DNA from: Bacillota bacterium
Lineage (GTDB): Bacteria; Bacillota; Clostridia; Oscillospirales; Acutalibacteraceae
Direction: 5' to 3'
Assembly: GCA_023401495.1 (NCBI GenBank)
Contig: JAEXDU010000011.1
Span: 1 to 32,382 of the forward strand
DNA: 32,382 bases
Below are positions 7,135 to 15,107 of this stretch, in pieces. The notes below the pieces were generated by a model. That model searched no databases and was not told where the DNA came from. It saw nothing but the letters and a program-made list of their open reading frames with translations. A program made the position numbers and the translations under genes. Every line of letters begins with the position of its first letter. Position 1 is the stretch's first letter.

Positions 7135-8256
7135 ATGCAAAAGATAGATACAGTATTAAAGCAGTTTCGGGACATTGCCGCCAATCCCCGCAAAATGATG
7201 GAGGACTATCAGGCTGAAACTGGGAAGGGCGCCATCGGCATCATGCCCCTTTATTCCCCGGAGGAGCTGGTTCACGCCACGGGCTATTTGCCGATGGGGC
7301 TTTGGGGAGCGAACCGCCCCGTCACCAAGGCCCGTGCGTATCTGCCGGCGTTTGCCTGTTCCATCATGCAGCAGGTGATGGAGCTGGAGTGTGAGGGTGC
7401 GTATGATGATTTGGCCGCCGTCATTTTCTCTGTTCCGTGCGATACCCTCAAGTGTATGAGCCAGAAGTGGAAGGGGAAATCCCCGGTGCTGGTCTTTACC
7501 CACCCTCAAAACAGAGGGCTGGAGTCTGCCAACCGTTTTCTGGAACAGGAATATCTCATCCTGAAAGAAAAACTGGAGAAAATCACCGGCGTGCAGATCA
7601 CCAATGCCGCCTTAGAAAATTCCATCCGTATCTATAATGAAAACCGGGCTGTCATGCGCGAGTTTTCTCAGTTGGCCGCCCAGTATCCCCAATTGATTTC
7701 TGCCGTTGACCGTCACGCGGTGTTCAAATCGCGGATGTTTGTGGAAAAATCCCGCCATACGGCCATGGTGCGCTCCCTGATCGATGCTTTGAAGGCGATA
7801 GAGCCGCAGCCCTGGGACGGCAGGAAAATCATCCTGACCGGTATTCTGGCGGAGCCCGACGGTCTGCTGGAAATCTTCGATCAATTGAAACTGGCTGTTG
7901 CGGCGGATGATCTGGCGCAGGAATCGCGTCAGATCCGCGTGGATGTACCGGACGGGAACGAAGCCCCGCTGTACCGTCTGGCCCGCGTCTGGCAGAATAT
8001 GTACGGGTGTTCCCTGGCTGTGGATACCCAGAAAAAGCGCGGCCCCATGCTGGTGGATATGGTGCGCAAAAACGGCGCGGATGCCGTGGTGGTGGCAATG
8101 ATGAAGTTCTGTGACCCGGAAGAATGGGATTATCCCATCTATCGGCGGCAGTTTAAAGAGGCCGACATCCTCCACCTGATGATTGAGGTGGATCAGGAAG
8201 CCGCTGCTTTCGAGCAGGCGCGAACCCGCCTGCAAAGCTTCGCAGAAATTCTGTAA
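7135..8256 (+). CDS. 2-hydroxyacyl-CoA dehydratase, smaller (HgdB-like) subunit
   Basis: 373 residues of the same superfamily as its upstream partner, the usual length for the second subunit. Conserved parts are IGIMPLYSPEELVHATGYLPMGLWG (residues ~34-58), FACSIMQQ (Cys75), VPCDTLKCM (Cys102 and Cys107) and a late MKFCDPEEWDYP block. These cysteines are candidates for the subunit's [4Fe-4S] cluster. AGGAGAGGAG precedes the ATG, and the gap to the upstream gene is only 17 bp. Together the two subunits make a heterodimeric dehydratase fed by the activase. It is likely cytoplasmic and oxygen sensitive. Confidence 0.93.
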   Translation: MQKIDTVLKQFRDIAANPRKMMEDYQAETGKGAIGIMPLYSPEELVHATGYLPMGLWGANRPVTKARAYLPAFACSIMQQVMELECEGAYDDLAAVIFSVPCDTLKCMSQKWKGKSPVLVFTHPQNRGLESANRFLEQEYLILKEKLEKITGVQITNAALENSIRIYNENRAVMREFSQLAAQYPQLISAVDRHAVFKSRMFVEKSRHTAMVRSLIDALKAIEPQPWDGRKIILTGILAEPDGLLEIFDQLKLAVAADDLAQESRQIRVDVPDGNEAPLYRLARVWQNMYGCSLAVDTQKKRGPMLVDMVRKNGADAVVVAMMKFCDPEEWDYPIYRRQFKEADILHLMIEVDQEAAAFEQARTRLQSFAEIL

Positions 8257-8268
8257 GGGGGCAGTGAT

Positions 8269-9834
8269 ATGGAGAAGGTCAAAATCATTACTGCCGAAGA
8301 AGCGGCGAACCTTCTGCAGGACGGCGACACCTTAACCACCAGCGGTTTTGTCTCCAGCTGTATTCCGGAGGCGCTCAACAAAGCGGTGGAAAAGCGCTTT
8401 TTGAATACCGGGCATCCGAAGAACCTGACCTATCTTTACGCTAGCTCCCAAGGGAACAAAAAAGGCTGCGGCGGCGAGCACTACGCGCACAAAGGATTGC
8501 TCAAGCGGTTTGTCGCCGCTCATTGGGCCACCGTTCCCAGCCTGGGGGAAATGGCCCTTCGCAATGAGTTCGAGGCCTATAACCTTCCCCAGGGCGCGCT
8601 GTGTCACCTGTTCCGGGACATTGCGGGAAAGAAGCCCGGCACCATTACGCAAGTGGGGCTCGGCACTTTCGTGGATCCGCGCAACGGTGGCGGAAAGCTC
8701 AATGAGGTCACTACAGAGGATATGGTGGAGCTGATCCGCGTCAGGGGCAGGGAATATCTTTTCTATCCGTCCTTTCCCATCCAGGTTGCTTTTCTGCGGG
8801 GGACCTACGCCGATGAAACCGGCAATGTGTCACTGGAAAAGGAGGTCGCCACTTTAGAAGCGACTTCGGTGGCGCAGGCGGTGAAAAACAGCGGCGGAAT
8901 TGTGGTGGTGCAGGTTGAGGCGATCGTGGCAGCCGGTACGTTAGACCCCCGAATGATCAAAATACCGCGCATCTATGTGGACTATGTGGTAGTTGCCGCG
9001 GCCGATGATCACGAACAGTGCCTGGGCTGCAGCTACGATCCATCCATCTGCGGCGAACGCCGTGTTCTGGCCAATATCGCCGCTTCCGCTTCCTTCCCCA
9101 TGAGCGCCAAGAAAATCATCGGCCGCCGGGGGATGCTGGAGCTAAAGCCGGGGGACGTGGTAAACCTGGGCGTAGGCGCGCCGGAATATGTGGCGGCCGC
9201 CGCCGCGGAGGAGGGCATCGGCGACCGGATGACTCTCACGGTGGAGAGCGGCCTGATCGGCGGGATTCCGCAGGGCGGGCCCCGGTTTGGCTCCTCGCAA
9301 AATGCGGAAGCGGTGCTGGATCAGGGCTACCAGTTCGATTTCTACGACGGCGGCGGTCTGGATCTGGCTTTTTTGGGGCTGGCGGAATGTGATGAGAAGG
9401 GCAATATCAACGTGAGCCGGTTCGGCCCCAAAATTGCCGGCTGCGGCGGATTTATAGACATTTCTCAAAACACGGACAGAGTATGCTTTTGTGGTACCTT
9501 TACCGCCGGCGGCTTAAAGGTTCGCATCGCCGACGGCGAGGTACATATCGACCAGGAGGGAAAACAGAAGAAATTCCTCAAAAAAGTGGAAGAAGTGACC
9601 TTCAGCGGCGACATGGCAATCAAGAACGGGCAGCATGTGCGGTATATCACCGAGCGCTGCGTTTTGGAGCTGCGGGAAGACGGCCTGCATCTGATTGAAA
9701 TCGCGCCGGGCATTGACCTTGAGACCCAAATTTTGCAGCAGATGGAATTCTCACCGATTCTGGACAAAATCAACGGAGAAATTCCGCTGATGGATTCCCG
9801 TATCTTCGACGAGGGAATCATGGGTATGACTTGA
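8269..9834 (+). CDS. Family I acyl-CoA:acetate/propionate CoA-transferase (Pct-like, fused subunits)
   Basis: 521 residues with both halves of a family I CoA-transferase in one chain, as in propionate CoA-transferase. The N-terminal half carries GDTLTTSGFVSS and TQVGLGTFVDPRNGGGKLN. The C-terminal half carries the catalytic glutamate in TVESGLIGGIPQGG (Glu326), which forms the covalent glutamyl-CoA thioester. It is the last gene of the operon, 12 bp after the dehydratase. Its role is probably to load CoA from an acyl-CoA product or acetyl-CoA onto the 2-hydroxy acid. A Pct-type enzyme suggests a short-chain substrate such as lactate, whereas aromatic pathways often use a family III enzyme (FldA). 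No 2-hydroxyacid dehydrogenase or acryloyl-CoA reductase gene is in the window. Confidence 0.92.
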   Translation: MEKVKIITAEEAANLLQDGDTLTTSGFVSSCIPEALNKAVEKRFLNTGHPKNLTYLYASSQGNKKGCGGEHYAHKGLLKRFVAAHWATVPSLGEMALRNEFEAYNLPQGALCHLFRDIAGKKPGTITQVGLGTFVDPRNGGGKLNEVTTEDMVELIRVRGREYLFYPSFPIQVAFLRGTYADETGNVSLEKEVATLEATSVAQAVKNSGGIVVVQVEAIVAAGTLDPRMIKIPRIYVDYVVVAAADDHEQCLGCSYDPSICGERRVLANIAASASFPMSAKKIIGRRGMLELKPGDVVNLGVGAPEYVAAAAAEEGIGDRMTLTVESGLIGGIPQGGPRFGSSQNAEAVLDQGYQFDFYDGGGLDLAFLGLAECDEKGNINVSRFGPKIAGCGGFIDISQNTDRVCFCGTFTAGGLKVRIADGEVHIDQEGKQKKFLKKVEEVTFSGDMAIKNGQHVRYITERCVLELREDGLHLIEIAPGIDLETQILQQMEFSPILDKINGEIPLMDSRIFDEGIMGMT

Positions 9835-9904
9835 AAGCCGTATTCTGATTCCTATTCACATACAACTCTCTCATTGGTGTTGTGTTCATTCAATTTTTAC
9901 CTCA

Positions 9905-9976
9905 AAAAGAGCATCGGCATTCCGGCGTCTTGGCGGCTGCAACCCCGCCATCGCATCGGAATGCCGATGCTCTTTT
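9905..9976. terminator. Long composite hairpin ending the dehydratase operon
   Basis: A perfect 20-bp stem (9905-9924 with 9957-9976) encloses a 32-base loop that itself folds, TGGCGG (9931-9936) with CCGCCA (9945-9950). It begins 70 bp after the CoA-transferase stop and ends CTCTTTT. The stem is unusually long for a simple terminator and would work in either direction. It could also be one copy of a dispersed palindromic element. Confidence 0.75.
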
Positions 9977-10104
9977 CAACTGCCTTCAGCAGTTTCATTT
10001 TGCAGTTGGCGCAGGCTGTGTGCAGCGCTTCGCATTGACAAATGGAGAATGATAAGCGAAAATGGGGGCAAGAGAAGGATAAAATCAGGAGGGAGAGAAA
10101 AGCA

Positions 10105-10515
10105 ATGACAGAGGTGGTCGCCGCCCTGATCTGGGACGAGAACCGGTTCCTAATCTGCCAGCGCCCGGCCAGCAAAGCCCGGCCGCTGCTGTGGGAGTTT
10201 GTTGGGGGAAAGGTTGAGCCGGGGGAAACAAAAGAGCAGGCTCTGGTTCGGGAATGCCGCGAGGAGCTGGGGATTACGGTGCAGGTCGGCAGCGTGTTCT
10301 GCGAGGTGACGCACGAATATCCCGATCTCACGGTGCATCTGACTTTGTTCCATGCCGTGATTTCATCGGGAATACCGCAAAGGCTGGAGCACAACGACAT
10401 CCGCTGGATCACGCCCGGGGAAATTCCACAATACGAGTTCTGCCCGGCCGATGTGGAAATACTGGAAAAGATCAAACAATATCAAGAAAGCATCTCCCGT
10501 GCCGCGCCGCTCTAA
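10105..10515 (+). CDS. mutT: MutT-type Nudix hydrolase (8-oxo-dGTP diphosphatase-like)
   Basis: 136 residues with a complete Nudix box: G35, E41, then R49-E50 and E53-E54-x-G56 in GGKVEPGETKEQALVREC-REELGI. The preceding PLLWEFVGG and following EVTHEYPDL and WITPGEIP segments match the MutT/8-oxo-dGTPase group, which sanitises oxidised dGTP to the monophosphate. The start at 10105 is used because AGGAGGG ends about 10 bases upstream; an ORF beginning at 10042 would extend into non-conserved sequence. It is transcribed alone, in convergence with the glutamate synthase operon. Other Nudix substrates, such as 5-methyl-dCTP or CTP, cannot be excluded. Confidence 0.9.
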   Translation: MTEVVAALIWDENRFLICQRPASKARPLLWEFVGGKVEPGETKEQALVRECREELGITVQVGSVFCEVTHEYPDLTVHLTLFHAVISSGIPQRLEHNDIRWITPGEIPQYEFCPADVEILEKIKQYQESISRAAPL

Positions 10516-10590
10516 AAGCCGGAGCAGAGTGTCTGATCGATTCGGCGTAAAAGAGGCAACAGAACGTTCCGTTTTGTAAAATAATTTGAA

Positions 10591-10636
10591 AACAGCAGAA
10601 AGGGCGCCGCCATTTGAGAGCACCCTTCCTGCTGTT
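10591..10636. terminator. Terminator hairpin between convergent mutT and glutamate synthase genes
   Basis: 17-base arms at 10591-10607 and 10620-10636 pair with two mismatches. On the minus strand the stem is followed by TTTTC, and on the plus strand there is no U tract. It is best read as a second stop for the minus-strand glt operon. Confidence 0.6.
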
Positions 10637-10690
10637 ATTGGGAATTGTTGTAGGTGAAAGAGGATGGAATCGCGGCTGTGCCGCGTCCGA

Positions 10691-10744
10691 AAAGAAGTCA
10701 GCCCCTCCTGTCGGCCTTACGGCGCAGGTGGGGCTGACTTCTTT
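10691..10744. terminator. Bidirectional terminator between mutT and the glutamate synthase operon
   Basis: A perfect 15-bp stem (AAAGAAGTCAGCCCC at 10691-10705, complement at 10730-10744) with a partly paired 24-base loop (CCTG/CAGG and GCC/GGC). It lies between convergent genes and carries A/T runs on both sides, as expected for termination from both directions. Confidence 0.75.
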
Positions 10745-10808
10745 GTCAGAAAAAGCTTTCAGCATCAAAATAATATTGGAAATAAGAAATTGGTAAAGTG
10801 TAGGGGGG

Positions 10809-11540
10809 TTACGACAGATAAGTGGTGTAAATGGAGCGGTAGGGGTTGTTGGTATTCGGCTCCAGAACATAGAAGGGCTTCTCCAGAATTTGTTCCTTCT
10901 CTACGCTGAAATGCTCGCAAAAGCTCTTCAGGTATCCGTCAATGTGATCCAGATCGTATTTCGTCGCTTTTCTGGAAACCACCTGAGCGGGAAGATCCTC
11001 CGGCAGGGAGTCGCAGCGCAGGAAAATGCAGCCGCCGTGCATTCCGGTGCAGCATTGCGCGCCCACCGGGGCTTGCTCTTCCTCATTCAGGCCCAGCACG
11101 ATGATGGTGCCGCCCGCCTGGTACTCGCCCAAAAAGCTCCCGGCCTTGCCGCCGACCACCATGACAGGGCTGTTTTCCTGATAAGCCTTCATATGAATAC
11201 CGGCCCGAAAACCGACGTTTCCTTTGATATAGATTTCACCGCCGCGCATGCCGTAGCCGGTTGCGTCGCCGCAGTTTCCGTGGATCACGATGCTGCCGTT
11301 GTTCATCGTGTCGCCGGTAGCGTCTTGGGCGTTGCCGTTTACCTCAATGTCGGCGCCGTTCAGGTAAGCGCCAAGGGCATTGCCGGGCGTACCATTGATG
11401 GTCAGCTTCCGTTGCCCCATGCCGCTGCCGATGAATCGTTGCCCCAGGCAGTTGTCGATAATCACGTTTTTGTCTTCCGTGTTTCTGATTTGCTCGTTGA
11501 GCACCCGGAAATTCAAATTGTTCGTTGCGTTGATTCTCAT
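10809..11540 (-). CDS. Glutamate synthase GXGXG-domain subunit (GltB C-terminal part as separate gene)
   Basis: 243 residues folding as the GXGXG right-handed beta-helix that ends the glutamate synthase large subunit: repeated motifs such as LNGADIEVNGNAQDATGDTMNNGSIVIHG and GYGMRGGEIYIKGNVGFRAG. In fused GltB this domain supports the others and has no catalytic residue of its own. The start at 11540 has AGGAGG 9 bases upstream; a longer frame to 11585 has no ribosome site. It is the third gene of a minus-strand operon, about 130 bp after the FMN subunit. The C-terminal ~60 residues extend beyond the repeat region and include a CEHF motif. Similar GXGXG domains occur in formylmethanofuran dehydrogenase subunit C, but the neighbours settle the glutamate synthase reading. 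Confidence 0.9.
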   Translation of the reverse strand: MRINATNNLNFRVLNEQIRNTEDKNVIIDNCLGQRFIGSGMGQRKLTINGTPGNALGAYLNGADIEVNGNAQDATGDTMNNGSIVIHGNCGDATGYGMRGGEIYIKGNVGFRAGIHMKAYQENSPVMVVGGKAGSFLGEYQAGGTIIVLGLNEEEQAPVGAQCCTGMHGGCIFLRCDSLPEDLPAQVVSRKATKYDLDHIDGYLKSFCEHFSVEKEQILEKPFYVLEPNTNNPYRSIYTTYLS

Positions 11541-11605
11541 AACCAGCACCTCCTGTAAAATTGTGTTTTCGTCATACTGTTTCAAAAGCGGATGATTGCT
11601 TCTCC

Positions 11606-11624
11606 CACCCCCGGCGGGGAGGTG
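11606..11624. repeat. GC-rich intergenic hairpin between the last two glt genes
   Basis: CACCCCC and its near-complement GGGGAGGTG flank a short loop, in the gap between the FMN subunit and the GXGXG gene. On the minus strand the core begins TCCCCGCCG, like the hairpins at 17189-17223 and 31233-31258, but the second half is diverged. Confidence 0.4.
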
Positions 11625-11668
11625 ATCGCTGCGCTTCTATCAGGGTCTGTTTTCAAGGGAATGGACTG

Positions 11669-13177
11669 CTATTCTCCGGCGTGTTTAATGCCAAGGATAT
11701 CGAGCTCTTTTTGGTTCAGTCCGATTCCGCGGAGCATCAGGCGGTTGCCCTTGAGCGCTTCGATGGAGTTGATGCCCATGCCGCCCATCATTTCCATGAT
11801 CTCGTGCTGCCAGGCGGATACCAGATTCACCAGCCGGCGGGTTCCCTCGTCGGGGTCCAGGCGTTCCACCAGATCAGGTCGCTGGGTGGTGATGCCCCAG
11901 TTGCATTTGCCGGTCTGGCAGCTGCGGCACATGTGGCAGCCCAGCGCAATCAGAGCGGGGGTCGCGATGTAAACCGCGTCCGCGCCCAGCGCAATGGCCT
12001 TGAGTACGTCGGCCGAATTGCGGATACCGCCGGAGACCACCAGCGAAATGTTGTTGCGGATGTGCTCCTCCCGAAGGCGGTCGTCTACCGCGGCCACCGC
12101 CAGCTCAATGGGGATGCCCACATTGTCGCGGATGCGGGTGGGAGCGGCGCCGGTGCCCGCGCGGAACCCGTCGATGGCGATGATGTCCGCGCCGCTGCGG
12201 GCGATGCCGCTCGCGATGGCCGCCACGTTGTGAACGGCGGCAATCTTGACGATGATCGGTTTGGTGTAGGCGGTCGCTTCCTTCAATGAATAGACTAGCT
12301 GCCGCAAATCCTCAATGGAATAGATGTCGTGGTGCGGGGCGGGGGAAATCGCATCGCTGCCTTCGGGGATCATGCGGGTTTTCGAAACCTCGCTGCCCAC
12401 CTTGTAGCCCGGCAGGTGCCCGCCGATGCCTGGTTTCGCACCCTGGCCAATCTTGATTTCGATTGCGGCCCCGGCGTCGAGATAAGCCTTGTGAACGCCA
12501 AAGCGCCCGGACGCCACCTGCACGATGGTGTTCTTGCCGTATTTGTAGAGGTTTTCGTGCAGACCGCCCTCGCCGGTGTTGTAGTAGGTACCGAGCTGCT
12601 CGGCGGCCCGCGCCAGACTTTGGTGAACGTTGTAGCTGACTGCGCCGTAGCTCATGCCCGCGAACAGAATCGGAACCTTCAGCGCCAGATGCGGCGGAGC
12701 CTTCTCGAATTTCAGGCGCCCCTGCTCGTCGCGCTCTATCTTGCTCGGCTTTTTGCCGAGAAAGGTGCGGGTTTCCATCGGCTCTCTCAGCGGGTCGATC
12801 GAGGGGTTTGTCACTTGGGAGGCGTTGATCAGTATCTTATCCCAGTAAATGGGGTAGCTGCGGGGATTGCCCATGGAAGAGAGCAGCATGCCGCCCGAGC
12901 CCGCCTGCTGGATCACCTCGTTGATCGCGGAGGAAGTCCAGTTGTCGTTGAGCTTGTAGGTGTTGTCGGACTTGACGACCTTCAGGGCCAGTGTGGGACA
13001 GAACGCCACGCAACGCTGACAGTTGATGCACTTGGTGCTGTCGGCCCTCATAGTCTTGGTTTTCGCGTCGTAGGTATGTACGCCCAGCCCGCATTGCTTT
13101 ACGCAGATTTGACAGTTGGTGCACAAGTCCTTATCGCGTACGATGGTATAATCAGGATATAAAAAATCCATAGACAT
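11669..13177 (-). CDS. Glutamate synthase FMN/Fe-S catalytic subunit with N-terminal two-cluster ferredoxin domain
   Basis: 502 residues. The N-terminal ~65 residues are a 2[4Fe-4S] ferredoxin domain: Cys19, 22, 25, 29 and Cys50, 53, 56, 60. The rest is the FMN-binding TIM barrel of glutamate synthase, with YNTGEGGLHE, IKIGQGAKPGIGGHLPG, SPAPHHDIYSIEDL, a flavin-binding VSGGIRNSADVLKAIALGADAV, and GCHMCRSCQTGKCNWGIT for the 3Fe-4S-type cluster. It condenses 2-oxoglutarate with channelled ammonia and reduces the product to glutamate. The start at 13177 follows AGGAGG by 10 bases and overlaps the GATase stop codon by one base (TGATG). The built-in ferredoxin suggests reduced ferredoxin as donor instead of, or beside, an NAD(P)H subunit. 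Confidence 0.93.
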   Translation of the reverse strand: MSMDFLYPDYTIVRDKDLCTNCQICVKQCGLGVHTYDAKTKTMRADSTKCINCQRCVAFCPTLALKVVKSDNTYKLNDNWTSSAINEVIQQAGSGGMLLSSMGNPRSYPIYWDKILINASQVTNPSIDPLREPMETRTFLGKKPSKIERDEQGRLKFEKAPPHLALKVPILFAGMSYGAVSYNVHQSLARAAEQLGTYYNTGEGGLHENLYKYGKNTIVQVASGRFGVHKAYLDAGAAIEIKIGQGAKPGIGGHLPGYKVGSEVSKTRMIPEGSDAISPAPHHDIYSIEDLRQLVYSLKEATAYTKPIIVKIAAVHNVAAIASGIARSGADIIAIDGFRAGTGAAPTRIRDNVGIPIELAVAAVDDRLREEHIRNNISLVVSGGIRNSADVLKAIALGADAVYIATPALIALGCHMCRSCQTGKCNWGITTQRPDLVERLDPDEGTRRLVNLVSAWQHEIMEMMGGMGINSIEALKGNRLMLRGIGLNQKELDILGIKHAGE

Positions 13178-14271
13178 CACAGCTGCGCCTCCTTGTTCAG
13201 TGTGTAGATCACAGGCTCGCCGTATTTGGGAGCAAAAATATGGTCTAAATTCGGCTCGATGGCGCGGATGGCGCATTCCTCGCTGGCGATGTAAACCATA
13301 TCGTCTTTTTCCGCCGCCACAAGGGAGCGAAGCTTCAGGCGGTCGTTCAGGGCCATGATCCCGCCCTCAAAGCCCAGCAGAATCGAAAACGGGCCGGTAA
13401 TCAGCAGGTCCGAGAAGATATTGCGCAGGTAGGTGTAGTAGCGCCTGCGGTCCTCCGGCATGCGGTCGATCTCTTCCCAGAAAGGTGCGGCGATCACATC
13501 GGCTACCTCCGGCAGGGTGAACTGCTTGCGCCGGTGCAGGTAATCGATCATATAAGTAATGACCTCCGTGTCGGTCAGCAGAGCGCATTTGTAGCCGTAC
13601 ATTTCGATAAAGCGCCGGTTGGCGTCGTAACTCGAGATTTCACCGTTATGTACGATCGTGTAATCCAGCAGCGCGAACGGATGAGCCCCGCCCCACCAGC
13701 CGGGTGTGTTTGTGGGGTAACGCCCGTGAGCTGTCCAGGAATAGCCCTCGTATTCCTCCAGCCGATAGTAGCGGCCCACATCCTCTGGGTACCCGACCGC
13801 TTTGAACACGCCCATATTCTTCCCGCAGGAAAACACATACGCTCCTGCAATATCGGCATTGATTTGAAAGACGCATTCCACCACCAGTTCCTTCTCCTCC
13901 AGCTCCTTGTCTTGAAGGAAGTGGGGGGCGGGAACTGCAAAATAGCGCCAGATGATCGGCGCGTCGGTGATCTGCGGTATCGGCCGTGTCGGGATCTTTT
14001 CCGATACGGAAATTTCAAAATATTTTAACAGAAGCTTTTCGGCTTCTTCTTTTGCTGTTTCATTATCATAGAATACATGAAGCGCGTAGCAGTCCTTGTG
14101 TTCGGGGTAAATTCCGTAGGCTGCAAAGCCGCCGCCCAGGCCGTTGCTGCGCACACGCATCGTTTCAATGGACTCAATGATCTTTTCTCCGCCGAGCCTT
14201 CTTCCGTTCCGTGAAAAAATTCCGGAGATCGCACATCCGGATGGAATCCGGATTTGGCCCTCTTTCAACAT
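13177..14271 (-). CDS. Glutamate synthase class II glutamine amidotransferase subunit (GltB N-terminal part)
   Basis: 364 residues of the Ntn-type GATase that releases ammonia from glutamine. The catalytic cysteine is probably Cys13 in PSGCAISGIFSRNGRR, exposed after removal of a short propeptide. Other class II motifs are RSNGLGGGFAAYGIYP, the GYSWTAHGRYPTNTPGWWGGAHPF block and VHNGEISSYDANRRF. GGGAGG lies 8 bases before the ATG. It is the first gene of the three-gene split GltB operon and lies about 75 bp after its promoter. No gene for a GltD-type small subunit is in the window. The split form is known from archaea and some clostridia. Confidence 0.92.
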   Translation of the reverse strand: MLKEGQIRIPSGCAISGIFSRNGRRLGGEKIIESIETMRVRSNGLGGGFAAYGIYPEHKDCYALHVFYDNETAKEEAEKLLLKYFEISVSEKIPTRPIPQITDAPIIWRYFAVPAPHFLQDKELEEKELVVECVFQINADIAGAYVFSCGKNMGVFKAVGYPEDVGRYYRLEEYEGYSWTAHGRYPTNTPGWWGGAHPFALLDYTIVHNGEISSYDANRRFIEMYGYKCALLTDTEVITYMIDYLHRRKQFTLPEVADVIAAPFWEEIDRMPEDRRRYYTYLRNIFSDLLITGPFSILLGFEGGIMALNDRLKLRSLVAAEKDDMVYIASEECAIRAIEPNLDHIFAPKYGEPVIYTLNKEAQL

Positions 14272-14309
14272 GTTACCAGCCTCCCTGACTTGTAAAGCAA
14301 TCTTTCTGT

Positions 14310-14341
14310 TTTTGCATGATTCGAATTAAAATCCTGCAAAA
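14310..14341 (-). promoter_or_regulatory. Hairpin in the 5' leader of the glutamate synthase operon
   Basis: TTTTGCA and TGCAAAA (7 bp) and inner GATT/AATC (4 bp) pair around a single G/A mismatch and an 8-base loop. It lies within the leader, about 5 to 40 bases after the predicted transcription start. It could be a regulator site or an RNA structure. No known riboswitch class was recognised. Confidence 0.45.
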
Positions 14342-14353
14342 TGAAGCACCCCC

Positions 14354-14382
14354 ATCATATTCCATAAAATTTTACTTGTCAA
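14354..14382 (-). promoter_or_regulatory. Strong sigma-A promoter of the glutamate synthase operon
   Basis: On the minus strand, TTGACA (14377-14382) and TATGAT (14354-14359) have a 17-bp spacer. The -35 box is consensus. The predicted leader is about 75 bases long. Confidence 0.8.
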
Positions 14383-14642
14383 GGTGGAAATGAAATATTT
14401 TTGCTTTTATAATTCATATTCGTGATTGGATTTGAATTTTTTTGAATTTTTAAATAATTATTGTGTATTTTATGAAGGATTGAAACAGTTTAAATGCATT
14501 GAAAGGACGAGCTTTCTTCTTGTGGTTGCAGTATGGTGAAATAGATTCTGTATGGTGGAATGCTGAAAGAACCGGCTGATTTCCTTTTTTATATGCTCAC
14601 AATACTGCCGGCGCAGGGAAAGAATCCTTAAAATGCAAAAAA
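14383..14642. other. Intergenic stretch without a recognised gene
   Basis: About 260 bp of AT-rich DNA upstream of the glutamate synthase promoter and downstream of the small XRE gene. No ORF with a ribosome site, tRNA-like fold or clear repeat was seen. Upstream regulator sites for the glt promoter could lie here but none stands out. Confidence 0.5.
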
Positions 14643-14676
14643 AAAAGAAGGCCCATTTGTATAGGGGCCTTCTTTT
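14643..14676 (-). terminator. Terminator of the small XRE regulator
   Basis: A perfect 12-bp stem (14643-14654 with 14665-14676), followed on the minus strand by a run of T. It begins 14 bp after the stop codon. The other strand also ends in TTTT. Confidence 0.85.
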
Positions 14677-14690
14677 CTGTGCCGCTCCTT

Positions 14691-15041
14691 TTACTTTTTG
14701 GGTTCGCCAAACACTTTTCGCATGGAGGTTTTCATGCTTGTGATCGTTTCCGCAATCACACGAATTTCTTTTGGGGAGCAGTCGGCGGTGATTTTGGAAA
14801 TTTCATTTTGGAACACGTAAGCCGAATGGTCAATGTTTCCGCAGAGCAGTTCATCCGGTGAAACTTCCAGCGCATTTACAATCGCAATAAAGGTTTTCAG
14901 GCTGGGGATGGTATTGCCCGTTTCAATATGGCTGACGTGAGTTGTACCGGTGGAAATGAGTTCGGCTAATTTCTCTTGCGTAATGCCTTTTGCGGTTCGT
15001 GTTTTACGAATCCGCTTCCCAATATCAAGGTAGTCCACCAT
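14691..15041 (-). CDS. Small XRE-family HTH transcriptional regulator
   Basis: 116 residues. The HTH_3 domain fills residues ~5-65: IGKRIRKTRTAKGITQEKLAEL, then STGTTHVSHIETGNTIPSLKTF and a final helix VNALEVSPDELL. The ~45-residue tail is helical and charged, without a known sensor. GGAGGG lies 9 bases before the ATG. It diverges from the HD-GYP gene across ~160 bp that holds an inverted repeat over the start of the plus-strand transcript, so repression of that gene is likely. The signal it reads is unknown. Confidence 0.9.
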   Translation of the reverse strand: MVDYLDIGKRIRKTRTAKGITQEKLAELISTGTTHVSHIETGNTIPSLKTFIAIVNALEVSPDELLCGNIDHSAYVFQNEISKITADCSPKEIRVIAETITSMKTSMRKVFGEPKK

Positions 15042-15078
15042 AATCTCTTTCCCTCCAAAATAATATTTGTTACTTGTA

Positions 15079-15107
15079 TTGTATGTGCAGTTTGACCGTG
15101 CTATAAT
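15079..15107 (+). promoter_or_regulatory. Sigma-A promoter of the HD-GYP gene
   Basis: TTGTAT (15079-15084) and a consensus TATAAT (15102-15107) have a 17-bp spacer. The predicted start falls inside the inverted repeat at 15107-15130. Confidence 0.75.
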
